DNA of 64,000 nt from Blautia luti (GCF_013304735.1 NZ_JAAITI010000007.1:81750-145749), one strand, 5' to 3'; numbered from the stretch's first letter, positions 36,538-45,990 are shown. Notes: generated by a model from the letters alone, not told the origin. Numbers and translations are program-made.

Positions 36538-38097
36538 TTAATTCAATATTCTACGTTCCTGTTGGCTGACATAATACTCCACTGCTTCCTGTAAACTGCA
36601 TCCGGCCCTATGGCTTCGACTTATTACACTGCTTTTATTTATTCCTAATTCCTCACAGCATACTTTAAGCGATGGATAAACAGTTCCATGATATTCAAAT
36701 TCCGGGTTACTTAACATTTTTTTCCTTTTTCTCGTCATAAAATGTGTAAACGATTCTTCAAGAGAACAATTCTTATCTCGTGCTCTTTGTCTCACACATA
36801 TATCATCAATACCATATTTTTGACAACATGCCCGGAGACTTCGATATTCTATTCCTTTAAATGTAAATTTTTGTATTCTTTCGGCAATCATATCTTTATT
36901 TTCAATAAAATGCTCCAATGATTCTTCCATAGTACAATTCAATCTATATTTTCTTGAAGATACACTGTCAGCGTTGACTCCATATTCCAGACAGCATTCT
37001 TCCAAAGACCTATAGGTTTTGTCTCTAAAAATAAATACCGACGGCTGTGTTTCCATTCTGGCTTTCTTTATGAAATGATCCAAAGATTCTTCAATGCTGC
37101 ATTCTGTTGTTTTGGCACGGTTACGCACACTGGAAGCATTAACGCCGTATTCAGCACAACATGCTGAAACACTTTTATACTTTTTTCCTTTATAAAAGAA
37201 TCGCATTTTCGGTGTTTCTGTTTCCTTTTTTTGAATATAATATTTCACAGCTTCTTCCCATGTACACTTTTTTCGCCAAGATCTACTGCGTACACTAGAT
37301 TCATTAATTCCATAGAATTCACAACATTGTCCAAGTGAGATATATTTATTTCCCTCATAAAAAAAAGCCTCTTTCGCACGATGCCTTTCTTTAGCCATCA
37401 CCTGATTTTCAGGAATTTCTTCTTTTTTCGTTACTTCTTTTGGCATACAACCTTCCATATGAGAGATAATTTCTTCCATAACATCCGCGTGAGGACGTTT
37501 CGCTTTAAATACTGCTGAACTTACTGACTTTGGCTTTAATCCATACGCAAGACAACATTCCGTAAAATTTTTGTATTCTTTTCCACGGAATTCAAAGGCT
37601 CTTTTCTCTTTAGATTTGATATAATGTGTAATCGCACGTGTAGAAGAAACCCCATTCTTTTCCATATACAAACGTACTGATATAGGATTTATTCCCATGT
37701 CTTCACAACATTGAGGCAGTGATGGGTATTTCACACCATGATATGTGATTTCATGTGCCTTTTTCCATTCTATTGCCCGTTCAATCGCTTCCTGTGGTGT
37801 GCATTTTCGATTCCATATATCGGTCTTGACAGAATCTTCGTTTAAATCATAAAATTCACAGCAGGTCTTAATGCTGGCCCATTTTCGATTTCGGAATATG
37901 ATCTCTTTATTTTTTTTCAATTCAATAAAATGTGTAATTGCTTCTTCAGTATTGCATTTATATTGATTCTGGTACGCCATTACACTACGGTAACATATTC
38001 CATAAAAATTACAGCATTTATGCTTACTTTCAAAAGTTCTGCCATTGTACACAAATTTGAACTTCTCCATGTAATTTGATCTGATTTTACGTGGCAT
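36538..38097 (-). CDS. Nine-repeat Cys-Cys protein with helix-turn-helix-like units
   Basis: A 519-residue basic protein made almost wholly of nine tandem units. Each has the pattern aromatic-x-G-x-x-Y-x-S-L-x-x-C-C-x-x-Y-G-[IV]-N-x-x-S-V-x-x-R, and in seven units a third Cys falls exactly 20 residues after the first, followed by [ST]-x-[EQ]-E-[AS]. The Cys pairs begin at about residues 28, 79, 130, 181, then 258, 313, 368, 424 and 480: four units of period 51, a spacer, and five of period 55-56. Each unit resembles the NUMOD1/IENR1-type helix-turn-helix found in intron-nuclease DNA-binding repeats; that link is inference. No signal peptide, membrane helix or catalytic domain is seen. The ATG at 38097 has an AAGGAGG site 12 bases away. 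It is the first gene after leader A and precedes xis and int. Confidence 0.8.
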   Translation of the reverse strand: MPRKIRSNYMEKFKFVYNGRTFESKHKCCNFYGICYRSVMAYQNQYKCNTEEAITHFIELKKNKEIIFRNRKWASIKTCCEFYDLNEDSVKTDIWNRKCTPQEAIERAIEWKKAHEITYHGVKYPSLPQCCEDMGINPISVRLYMEKNGVSSTRAITHYIKSKEKRAFEFRGKEYKNFTECCLAYGLKPKSVSSAVFKAKRPHADVMEEIISHMEGCMPKEVTKKEEIPENQVMAKERHRAKEAFFYEGNKYISLGQCCEFYGINESSVRSRSWRKKCTWEEAVKYYIQKKETETPKMRFFYKGKKYKSVSACCAEYGVNASSVRNRAKTTECSIEESLDHFIKKARMETQPSVFIFRDKTYRSLEECCLEYGVNADSVSSRKYRLNCTMEESLEHFIENKDMIAERIQKFTFKGIEYRSLRACCQKYGIDDICVRQRARDKNCSLEESFTHFMTRKRKKMLSNPEFEYHGTVYPSLKVCCEELGINKSSVISRSHRAGCSLQEAVEYYVSQQERRILN

Positions 38098-38156
38098 AAA
38101 AACTTCTTTCCTCCTTTTATCGTGATTGGATCTGATACATGTCAAAACATTTTGCC

Positions 38157-38300
38157 AAACAAAAAAAGACACTCCAAGAGTCCATTTTACTCTTTTTGTG
38201 TCTTTATCGGTTGATCCGCAGACGCGGTATAAAGTATAAAATTCTGACCTCGTATCAGAATGAAATTTTATGCAATCTGCCTTGCAAAATGTTCAATTTT
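38157..38300 (-). promoter_or_regulatory. Structured leader A ending in a terminator (possible attenuator)
   Basis: Between the promoter at 38301-38329 and the repeat-protein gene, the minus-strand leader has a hairpin ATTCTGA/TCAGAAT (38240-38260), a CCGC/GCGG hairpin near 38214-38227, and a strong terminator: AAAGACAC/GTGTCTTT (38165-38205) followed by seven T. Leader B at 45844 has the same 3' terminator plan. It would cut transcription of repeat protein, xis and int unless relieved. Confidence 0.6.
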
Positions 38301-38329
38301 ATCGTATCATTCCAGATATTTAATGTCAA
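38301..38329 (-). promoter_or_regulatory. Near-consensus promoter of the repeat protein-xis-int operon
   Basis: On the minus strand a perfect TTGACA (38324-38329) and TACGAT (38301-38306) are 17 bases apart. Confidence 0.7.
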
Positions 38330-38418
38330 TTCCACTACAGGCTTTAAACAGTAGCAGCTGGGTAGTATTTTACTCGTATTCCTGTGAATACATACATAAA
38401 CTATTGCATACATGTAAA

Positions 38419-38450
38419 TGCCCCTCCGGTCTTTTCACCGGAAAAGGGCA
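38419..38450 (-). terminator. Hairpin ending the PcfJ operon
   Basis: TGCCC and CCGGT arms pair with ACCGG and GGGCA. It lies 22 bases past the stop of the 35-residue membrane peptide. The T-tract is short. Confidence 0.45.
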
Positions 38451-38471
38451 CTTACAGAAGGCTTTTTGTAT

Positions 38472-38579
38472 TCATGTCATACAAAAAATCACATAAATCA
38501 AGATTGGAAATGAAACAAACATAAGCCCAAAATCAACAAAGATCAATACCAGCCAAAGCAACTTTAATTTTTCCTCCAA
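38472..38579 (-). CDS. 35-residue single-helix membrane peptide (TTG start)
   Basis: A 35-codon frame starts with TTG at 38579, seven bases after a perfect GGAGG, and reads MEEKLKLLWLVLIFVDFGLM and on to a stop at 38472. After two Glu and two Lys, nearly all of it is one hydrophobic helix. The strong ribosome site and the membrane character argue that it is real. It lies between the frameshifted pcfJ gene and the operon terminator. The function is unknown; tiny membrane proteins of this kind are common at operon ends in Tn916-like elements. Confidence 0.55.
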   Translation of the reverse strand: MEEKLKLLWLVLIFVDFGLMFVSFPILIYVIFCMT

Positions 38580-38737
38580 AGCTCATCCTCCGTTTCGAGT
38601 ATATTTAAGGAATTCCATAAAATCCCTTATACTTAAATAAAAGAGAATTTCAGAGCGGTTTCCGTAAATATCCCAGAATTTTCACAGGAATTTCATTTTT
38701 ACTTTTGAAGTTACTTTTGTGATATATCAATCTGCTA

Positions 38738-40928
38738 TTATGCGGCCTGTTCTTCCACTTCCAGTCTCTCTGCCTCCATTAAATCTTCCTCCAGAATTTC
38801 AGCAAGCAATTTGTTGCAATACCCAACACCGTTTACACGAACGCCTTTGCTGCGGAGTTCTTCAATCTCTTTTTTCCTGAGACTCTGACTTTTTACAGCC
38901 AGTTTATAATCTTCTTTTGCCAGTTTCTTTTTTAATTGTTTCTGCCATTTTACAAGAAAATCCCTTGCAAGTTCGATATCTTCATTCTGCTGGTTATAAA
39001 AAGTACGTGTCTGCCTTATGGTCCCATCCGGTTCCACTTCAAGCGTATAGTACGCCTCCGTTGGTTGTTCTGTCTTTCTCAAAAACAGGATATAGGATTC
39101 CTGCTGGCTCATTCGTTCATAATAGGTTTCTGTATTATTTACGCAGTGATGCATTAGTTTTGCTTCATACAAAATGTCATCCACTTTTTCCGGTACAACG
39201 ATCTGATACTCTTTGTCCGCATATTCATATTTTTTCAAATCCCTGCATATACGATTCAGACCCGGATACTTTTTTTCCAGCTCTCCGGCTCTTAAAATCA
39301 AATCTTTTGCTTCTATCTCTTTTATCATTTCATTATGTCTCTGCATGAGCTTTCGTGCACGGTAGATAACAGAATCCTGCACATTCACTCCGACCCGAAT
39401 TGCCATATTGAGATAATCCTTCCATGTTTTGATTAGGTTTTTCACGGATTCCCCACTTTCTGCTGCCTGCTTTTCCAGATAATTTTTAATCTGTAAAGGA
39501 GCCATACGATCCATAATGAACATAAGATCCGCTGGTTTAAGTTTTTCCAGGCACATCCATGAAATCACATCGTCACAGATCAACTTGTTTTGGGCTTTTT
39601 CAAGCAACAGCCATTGAAGAAAAATCTCTCCCCCATTGTTTGTACGTAACCTTTTCAAGCGGAACCTGTCAATTCCCAGTGCTTTTCCAAGGTTTCCGGA
39701 ATCCTTACAATAAATCTGTGCTTTATTATCCATAATGTCTTCTGCGAGATGATAAAGTCCTGCTTTAATGAGCCGTTCCAGGTAGGGCCTTTCTCTAACC
39801 ATTTCAAAAAAGCTTACCGGATCTAAATACTTTTTGGCTTTTGCATATTCGTAGAATCCTGTCCTACGGAATGTCCTGTTTTTAATGCCATACAGTGATT
39901 TTCCATAAATATTTCCCATATTATATTTTTCATATGTCATATAGCCGCCGTAACCCGGATACAGTGGAACCTGTAATTTACCCTGGATCCAGCGACTTTC
40001 TTTTGTCCAATGATGACGGCCGAAATAATATTCTTTCGTATTTAATTTTTCATCATACAGGATTCTCCGGCGCTCAAAGAAAGAATATACTGGTTTTTTA
40101 TATGAGCTGCTTACTATGAGCATCTGAAGCTGGAATTCTCTCAAAACAAACACATTATTTCCACAGGTCTGAAGCAGGTATGCAGTCTCTTTTGAGGTTT
40201 CTATATTTTTGGCCCGGCCCAATGCTTTATATTGAATCTGATGTCTGCATTTCGGGCAATGCCCCACTGCATTATGGTGAGGATGGCTGATTGGAACTTC
40301 GCTTTCACACCAACTACAATATCCTGTCTGATCTTTCCTGCGGCTGTAATGATAAAAGATAAAATTCTGGGTAATTCCAACTTTTTTCTGCCATCTCAGC
40401 CAGTCTTTCGGAACTTTTTGGAAGTCTATCCATGCACTGATCCCAGCTTGTCAGAATTTTTTCATATTTCATTCCCAGCCTCCGGTGTCTCTGCTCACGT
40501 TGATATACATACAGTGCATATAAAGCATCGTCATATTCACTTTCAAGATACTTTTGGATCAACGCTGTATCTGCCTCTTTCATATAAGAATTTTCCTGAT
40601 ATAACCATTTTGAGAAAATGGTCTTATCCAGCATACTTTCTGACCATTTCTTTGTCCGGTAATCATACCCTTTAAAAACATCGTTCTTTTTATCAACGTA
40701 TAATGTATATACAGGTTTCCGACAATCCATGGAAAGATATTCTGCCAGATAAAATGCTACTTGTAAAATATTTTTTTCTACTTCTGCACGTAAATATAGC
40801 CCTCTCTGATAAATCAGCTGCTCCGTATAGTATCTTTTATCTCTTACTGGCACATCTTCTTTTGCAAGTTTTATCAGTTCATCCGTAGCTTCCAGCAATT
40901 TCATGTTACGCAATTCTTTTTTATTCAT
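38738..40928 (-). pseudogene. Second pcfJ-family gene, broken by a one-base frameshift
   Basis: The two pieces (start 40928 to stop 40314; rest to 38738) align end to end with the intact neighbour at 41031-43223. The first frame ends shortly after SWDQCMDRLPK. Dropping one A from the AAAAA run at 40415-40419 lets the frame continue as VPKDWLRWQKKVGITQNFIF, then a four-Cys zinc-ribbon-like segment (YCSWC ... HCPKC), exactly parallel to the neighbour. The C-terminal half keeps the PcfJ hallmark MHHCVNNTETYYERM and YTLEVEPDGTIRQTR. The ATG at 40928 has an AAGGAGAGG site. It may be real decay of a duplicated gene or a sequencing error. Confidence 0.85.
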
Positions 40929-41030
40929 TTCCGTCCTCTCCTTCATTTTCTGCTGCATATAATGTCATTTTCTCTTTTCTGCTCAAATGCAGCAGGGGAA
41001 CTCCCTGCCGCATCCACTTTATCCTTTTAT

Positions 41031-43223
41031 TTACGCCGCTATTTCAGTAGGGCTTTCTTCGTTTTCTGCCGATTCCACTGGTAGGTCCATTAAGTCTTTC
41101 TCTAAAAGATCAGCCAGAAGTTCCCCAGCAAATGCTCCGCCATGGACAACTACATGCTTATCACGTATCTCCTGATAGTTCTGCTGCCTGAGCTTCCTGC
41201 TTTCTTCTGTGCTCTTACGATCTTTTTGGGTTAATCGTTTCTGAATTTCCTTCTGCCACAATGTTAAAAAAGAAGTCACTTTATCAATGTCCTTATTTTG
41301 ACGATTAAATTCCGCACGTTTTTGCCGGATGGTTCCATCTGGTTCAACTTCCAGTGTATAAAACGGTACTTTCGGATTCTCTTTTTCCCGCAAAAACAGG
41401 ATATAGCTTTCCTTTGAAACGATCCGGTCAAAATAAGTATCCGTTTTATTTACACAGTGATGAAGCGTATCACCTTCATATAGGATGTCATCGATACTCT
41501 TTGGCGCAATAACCTGATATTCACCGTCACTGAACTCATATTTTTCTTTCAAATCAATGAGATGTTTCTGAAATCCGACATACTTTTCTTTCAGCTCCCT
41601 GCGTCGGATTCCGCGTTTCATTTCTTCTATCTTCAAAACCGCCTCTTTATGGCGCAGTTGAAGATCTCTGGTACGGTAAATAATGGAATCATGTATATCC
41701 ATTCCCAGTCTTTTTGCCATAGAAAGATAATCGTTCCACACCTGCAGCACATGGCTGATATCATCCCCGGATTTTTCTGATTGTTTCACAAGATAATGTC
41801 GAATCTGGCAGATGCTCATCTGATCCAGAACAAACTTCAGGTCGTTTGGTTCAAATCCTTCTTTTACCATCCAGCATATTTCTTCATCCCCGATTGTTTT
41901 TCCTGTACTCTTTTCAAGTTGCAGCCATTTAAGTTCTTTTACCCCGCCATTCATATCTCGGAGTCTTCGAAACTCTTTCTTATCTACGGACAGGAATTCT
42001 GTTGGTTTTCTGCCTTTTCTTTTTATTGCATCTGCTGCCCTGTGGTCCAGTACATCATCAACTAACTGGAAAAGCCCCGCTTTTACAATCTGTTCCAGTA
42101 CCGGGTATGTCTTCCACAGGTAAAGATATTTTCCAGGATCTATCTTTTTCTGACCAAGGGCGTACTCACGCAGACCTGTTTCTTTTAATTCATGCCTGGA
42201 CAGATCCGACAGGGTATATGGATAAACCATTCCTTTATATTGACTGTCACAGCAAGTATAATACCAAGAACTTCTACACGAAATCCAACGCATTTCCCGT
42301 TGTTTGAACAGATCATAAACGAAATTGGAAATTTCCTCTCCATTTGCAGAGAAGATTCTTCTCTGCTCTTCATGGCAGGTAGTTTCGCAATCTGTATAGC
42401 CGCCCCTTTTATACCACGTTCTGGCATGAAAGATCCGGAGCACAAAACCAGAAGTCTTGCGTCTCCTCTGGATAAGATAGACTCTGTACCACTTTGTACA
42501 AAATCTTCCAGACTTTCCCACAGAACGAAAAGTAATCGGTTGTCCACACACATTGCACTGTCCTTTCTGGTTATATTTGGGTGAGCGGATAGGAACATGT
42601 TTTTTGCAATGTGTACAGTATCCTTCTGTAGCACCATTTTTCTGATACTTGTAGAAGATATAGTGTTCCGTAATTCCATATTTTGAAACCCATCCGATCC
42701 AGTTCTTAGGCAGTCCAGATACAGTTTTCATCACCTGGTCCCATGAATCTGTGAGTTTTTTATCATGACGTATCCTTTGTTCTTTACGGATATTCGCCTG
42801 AAACTCTTCCAGTGCCCGGATTGCAGGCTGTATTGTCTTTAAATATTTTTGGATGATCTTTGTATCACAGCCATTTACATAGATGTTGCCCAAATTAGTT
42901 CTTACATCCCATAAGATACTTTCAAGAAGTGCCTTTCTCCATTTTTTTAATTTTTCATCATAGGTAATAAACCGTCTCTCTTTTCTGCTTATAAACAGAC
43001 GGTACCTTGGAAAGTTTATATTCTCCTCAATATCCGTTACGGCAAACAGATACACTTTTAAAATTCCTTTTTCTACTGCTGCCCGACAATACATCCGATA
43101 TTTTCCGGGTTCACCCCTTTGTTTCTCCAATGGACTCAAAGATATTTCAGTTTTCTTTGCATCGGCGATATGTCTGTTCATCACTTTTAATGGTTTTAAT
43201 TCCATCAACCTCTTTTTTCTCAT
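41031..43223 (-). CDS. PcfJ-family protein
   Basis: A 730-residue member of the PcfJ family, first named from the enterococcal conjugative plasmid pCF10 and common in Firmicute mobile elements; its molecular role is not established. Residues about 1-160 are a charged, family-specific domain. A four-Cys zinc-ribbon-like segment follows (YCTHC ... QCNVC, about 207-228). The conserved C-terminal core has LHHCVNKTDTYFDRI and FYTLEVEPDGTIRQKR, whose His-His-Cys cluster is the family hallmark. The start overlaps the upstream gene's stop by four bases (ATGA). A frameshifted paralogue lies just downstream, so the gene was duplicated in tandem. Confidence 0.85.
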   Translation of the reverse strand: MRKKRLMELKPLKVMNRHIADAKKTEISLSPLEKQRGEPGKYRMYCRAAVEKGILKVYLFAVTDIEENINFPRYRLFISRKERRFITYDEKLKKWRKALLESILWDVRTNLGNIYVNGCDTKIIQKYLKTIQPAIRALEEFQANIRKEQRIRHDKKLTDSWDQVMKTVSGLPKNWIGWVSKYGITEHYIFYKYQKNGATEGYCTHCKKHVPIRSPKYNQKGQCNVCGQPITFRSVGKSGRFCTKWYRVYLIQRRRKTSGFVLRIFHARTWYKRGGYTDCETTCHEEQRRIFSANGEEISNFVYDLFKQREMRWISCRSSWYYTCCDSQYKGMVYPYTLSDLSRHELKETGLREYALGQKKIDPGKYLYLWKTYPVLEQIVKAGLFQLVDDVLDHRAADAIKRKGRKPTEFLSVDKKEFRRLRDMNGGVKELKWLQLEKSTGKTIGDEEICWMVKEGFEPNDLKFVLDQMSICQIRHYLVKQSEKSGDDISHVLQVWNDYLSMAKRLGMDIHDSIIYRTRDLQLRHKEAVLKIEEMKRGIRRRELKEKYVGFQKHLIDLKEKYEFSDGEYQVIAPKSIDDILYEGDTLHHCVNKTDTYFDRIVSKESYILFLREKENPKVPFYTLEVEPDGTIRQKRAEFNRQNKDIDKVTSFLTLWQKEIQKRLTQKDRKSTEESRKLRQQNYQEIRDKHVVVHGGAFAGELLADLLEKDLMDLPVESAENEESPTEIAA

Positions 43224-43762
43224 AACTCCACCAGCTTTCCAGTCACATCAATCCATGTTTCCTCCGGATATTTCTGACCATCGATACAGATGACCCCAAT
43301 TTCCAGTATCTGGCTGTTACCAGGCTGCTCCTTTAAAAGTAACAGTAAATCGCCCTTTTGTCCTTTGGCTTTGGGGTCTTTTCCACGCACAATGCAAAAT
43401 CCGTTGCAGCTGGTCCCGTTTTCTTTTGCAACATGGGAGTTCCATTTCCGGTTTGGATATTTCGCCATGTAGGCAGCTCCATGTAATAACAGGCTTCTCA
43501 ATTCAATTTTCTTTAACAGGCGCATCTTTGTGCAGGAGATTTTTGAATCTTCTCCATCTTCATCCAAATCCCCTGATGCATCTACTATGTAATACACGGA
43601 ATTTTTCCAATTCGGATAATAGCAGAGACAATCCAGTGGGTTTTCTGCACAATGAAATCCATTTTGTCTACAGTTTGCTTTTTCCGTTTCATTTATGCCA
43701 TACTCCTGAAACTGAAAGCCCCGACATTTCAAATCCTTTTGAAATCCTTTATATGCGATCAT
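43220..43762 (-). CDS. DUF7666-like protein
   Basis: A 180-residue protein that opens MIAYKGFQKDLKCRGFQFQE and has GFHCAENPLDCLCYYP near residue 36. That text is typical of a family found in phages and mobile elements (DUF7666-type), of unknown role; my match is from memory of the motif. The middle is rich in acidic residues (GDLDEDGEDSK). There is no membrane segment. A GGAG site lies before the ATG. It overlaps pcfJ by four bases and belongs to the same operon. Confidence 0.7.
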   Translation of the reverse strand: MIAYKGFQKDLKCRGFQFQEYGINETEKANCRQNGFHCAENPLDCLCYYPNWKNSVYYIVDASGDLDEDGEDSKISCTKMRLLKKIELRSLLLHGAAYMAKYPNRKWNSHVAKENGTSCNGFCIVRGKDPKAKGQKGDLLLLLKEQPGNSQILEIGVICIDGQKYPEETWIDVTGKLVEL

Positions 43763-43773
43763 ATCCTTCTCCT

Positions 43774-44493
43774 TTAACTCTCTTTCGACTGCATCATGTC
43801 AAACAAGGACATCTGCCCGGAATCTTTTGATTTTTTCTTGCTGATATACTTTTCTTCCTGCTCCGCTGCTTCTTTGGGATGCACCTCGGAATCTTTCTTT
43901 GTCCCCGGGTTTTTCGGTATTGTTTTCGTTCTCTTATTTACCGAATCCCATTCCTTTTGAATCTTTTTCTTTTCTTCCTGCTCTTTTTCTGCTATTTCTT
44001 TTTCATCATCTTTCGCATAATATTCAAGTACCCAGGGAAAAACCTGGTCGCCGGAGAGTGCCAGGCCTGTATTAGCTCGAATGCCGTTCTCTCCCTTTTT
44101 TTTCGCTCCCTCCAGTGCAATGTTATAGGCTTTTTGCGTCACGTAATCCAAACATCTCTGAAGCATCTTATGTTTTTTTAACACCTGTGCATCTAAAGCA
44201 GAATCCGTTTTGGCAAGATTTACAAGATACTGTCCTATAATGTCTGCAAAGCCTGCATCCTTTAAGGCAAACATTTCTGCACGCAGTTTTTCAGACGCAT
44301 TCGCAAACTTTCTTTCCTCAATCGGTATATCAACCAGCCGGTAGCGGCTGCCCTGAATAAATTCCTCTGTCTGTTTTTTGGAAACTGCATGTGCTTTGGC
44401 AAGTTCCCGCACACCATCCATATTCCCGCTCTGGCGGTAATACAATGCTGCTGTATTTAATTCTTCTGCAGTTTTTATGATCTCATTTAACAT
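43774..44493 (-). CDS. PcfK-like protein with clamp-binding tail
   Basis: A 239-residue protein. The segment GDQVFPWVLEYYAKDDEKE, followed by a Lys/Glu-rich coil, resembles the PcfK family, which is usually encoded next to PcfJ, as here. The extreme C-terminus, GQMSLFDMMQSKES, contains a sliding-clamp-binding motif (QMSLFD), suggesting contact with the replication clamp. The middle 70 residues before it are disordered and very basic/acidic. The frame is open further upstream, but the ATG at 44493 has a proper AAGGG site. Role unknown; the clamp motif points to DNA replication or repair during transfer. Confidence 0.68.
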   Translation of the reverse strand: MLNEIIKTAEELNTAALYYRQSGNMDGVRELAKAHAVSKKQTEEFIQGSRYRLVDIPIEERKFANASEKLRAEMFALKDAGFADIIGQYLVNLAKTDSALDAQVLKKHKMLQRCLDYVTQKAYNIALEGAKKKGENGIRANTGLALSGDQVFPWVLEYYAKDDEKEIAEKEQEEKKKIQKEWDSVNKRTKTIPKNPGTKKDSEVHPKEAAEQEEKYISKKKSKDSGQMSLFDMMQSKES

Positions 44494-44560
44494 AATCGGT
44501 CCCTTCTTTCCTGATAAAAACATGAGGCAGAAGAAAAAATCTCCTGCCTCTGCCTGCTTT

Positions 44561-44974
44561 TTATGCCGCATTCATTTTCTGTTCAGCCGCTTCCATTTCT
44601 TTTTCTACTTCCAATGCAATCCTGCGTCTCTCTGCATCATCAGAATCCAAAAGGCTGATCATTTCCAGTACAATACGGCGAACCCATTCATTTTCCTCCC
44701 ATCCTGCACAGATCTGACGGGCTTTTTCCGTCAGTTCCTTCCAGTCAGCATCTTCCAGATCCCTGCCACGATATTCTTTATAGAAAGAATAAATTTCTTT
44801 CATGGCTTTCGGTGCCTGAATCTTTGCCGCTTCATCCAAATTGGAGAGGAGTCCCATCAGCATGGGATGGTTTTTATATTTTTCAATCAAAGGACGGATA
44901 CCGGTCTGAATTTTACCCGTATAAAGTCCTAAAAAATCATTAAATATTCCTGCAATCAATTTCTGATCTGTCAT
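44561..44974 (-). CDS. Helical accessory protein, function unknown
   Basis: A 137-residue, largely alpha-helical acidic protein (MTDQKLIAGIFNDFLGLYTGK; DSDDAERRRIALEVEKEMEAAEQK at the end). It has no membrane segment and no motif I recognise. The ATG has a strong AAGGAAGGAAACG site. It overlaps the helix-turn-helix gene upstream by 35 bases and is the second or third gene of the PcfJ operon. Confidence 0.7.
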   Translation of the reverse strand: MTDQKLIAGIFNDFLGLYTGKIQTGIRPLIEKYKNHPMLMGLLSNLDEAAKIQAPKAMKEIYSFYKEYRGRDLEDADWKELTEKARQICAGWEENEWVRRIVLEMISLLDSDDAERRRIALEVEKEMEAAEQKMNAA

Positions 44975-45275
44975 TCGTTTCCTTCCTTTCTGTTAATTTT
45001 CTTACTCTGCGCCTGACCGTAGATGGAAAACACTGAAATGCTTCCGATACTGCATCCTGGCTGTATCCCTGATCAAGAAGAGCCTTCATAGCCGCTGCCA
45101 TTTCTGATTCCTTGAGCTTTTTTATGGACGGTTTCCGAACTTTCTTTTTCAGTATTTTCCGGCAAAGCGGATGATCTGGTCCGTATTCGTACATTGTGCT
45201 GGCTTCCGCTGCATTCAAATTGCACAGGATTGCAATCAGCAGACAGTAATATCCCTTATATTCGTCGTCTTTCAT
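44940..45275 (-). CDS. Small helix-turn-helix protein
   Basis: A 111-residue protein whose C-terminal half reads as a helix-turn-helix: MAAAMKALLDQGYSQDAVSEAFQCFPSTVRRRVRKL, a pattern like small resolvase-type or sigma-like DNA-binding domains. The N-terminal half has several Cys and Tyr (YYCLLIAILCNLNAAEAS). It probably binds DNA and may regulate the element, but its target is unknown. Its end overlaps the next gene by 35 bases. Confidence 0.68.
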   Translation of the reverse strand: MKDDEYKGYYCLLIAILCNLNAAEASTMYEYGPDHPLCRKILKKKVRKPSIKKLKESEMAAAMKALLDQGYSQDAVSEAFQCFPSTVRRRVRKLTERKETNDRSEIDCRNI

Positions 45276-45320
45276 GCCGCACCACCTTTATTGCCTGGTT
45301 TTTAAATGTACATCTTTACT

Positions 45321-45740
45321 CTAATCTGCTTTAAATTCTTTTTGATCAAGACCATTTTCGAGCAGATATCTTTCCGTACCTTCTGGATCGAGCTGTGCAA
45401 GTCGTGCAAGATTAAACTCTACGACATAATAGCTGCCATAATTGATTTTCCTCTTACCTATAACTTTTCCGAGTTTATACTTTTCAATAAACGCAACCTT
45501 TGCTTTTGCTCCGCAATCCGAGATTATTGCCTGCCCTGGCCTTAGGAATCCCATAACTCCAATTGTAAGATCTCCGAATAATTCCAGCTTTTCCTCACAT
45601 TCCTTTTGCTCTTGCCATAATCCGATATACAGGGATCCGTTGTAGTACATATTCACTCTGACATATAATTCCTCATGTCCACATTCCCAGTCATATCCCA
45701 ATGGTTTTTCATCTTTTCGAATGCATATAGCCTGTCCCAT
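45321..45740 (-). CDS. Accessory protein of the element, function unknown
   Basis: A 139-residue soluble protein, beginning MGQAICIRKDEKPLGYDWEC, with a beta-rich pattern and several Gly-Tyr pairs. No catalytic motif is seen. The ATG has an AAGGAGG site six bases away. It is the first gene after leader B and so heads the operon that runs through the PcfJ genes to the small membrane peptide. Similar first-gene proteins occur in Tn916-like elements, but I cannot name this family with confidence. Confidence 0.65.
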   Translation of the reverse strand: MGQAICIRKDEKPLGYDWECGHEELYVRVNMYYNGSLYIGLWQEQKECEEKLELFGDLTIGVMGFLRPGQAIISDCGAKAKVAFIEKYKLGKVIGKRKINYGSYYVVEFNLARLAQLDPEGTERYLLENGLDQKEFKAD

Positions 45741-45843
45741 ATTCTGCCTCCTTTTTTGATTTTCCTGTTCATCTTTTGTGGATTATTTTACATTTCCTCC
45801 CTTCCTGTTTTTTTGCACACTTCACATTTCGTTTTTGGACAAC

Positions 45844-45990
45844 AAAAAAAGACACCAAAAATCTTCTTTTGATTTTTGATGTCTTCCTATTGATAAAAGG
45901 CCTTCGCCTAAATGTTGCTCCCGGAACAGCATATCCGGAACAAAAAACTTTGCTGCGTGGCAAACCATGCATAAAAAATAATCCATTTAT
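45844..45990 (-). promoter_or_regulatory. Structured leader B ending in a terminator (possible attenuator)
   Basis: Downstream of the promoter at 45991-46019 the minus-strand leader contains a GTTCCGG direct pair, a GGCGAAGGCC stem, and a strong terminator (GACACCAAAAATC with GATTTTTGATGTC, 45851-45883) followed by seven T. A short open frame (MHGLPRSKVFCSGYAVPG...) runs through it and could be a leader peptide, but it has no ribosome site. It would control the PcfJ operon. Confidence 0.6.

Noticed and set aside
36538..38097. Reading the repeat protein as a zinc-finger or PPR-like RNA-binding protein
   Set aside because: The Cys spacing (adjacent pair plus one at +20) does not match any classical zinc finger, and PPR units are 35 residues; a helix-turn-helix fits better, without proof.
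38139..38496. Plus-strand frames near leader A
   Set aside because: They lie over hairpins, leader and promoter of the minus-strand operon and have no ribosome site.
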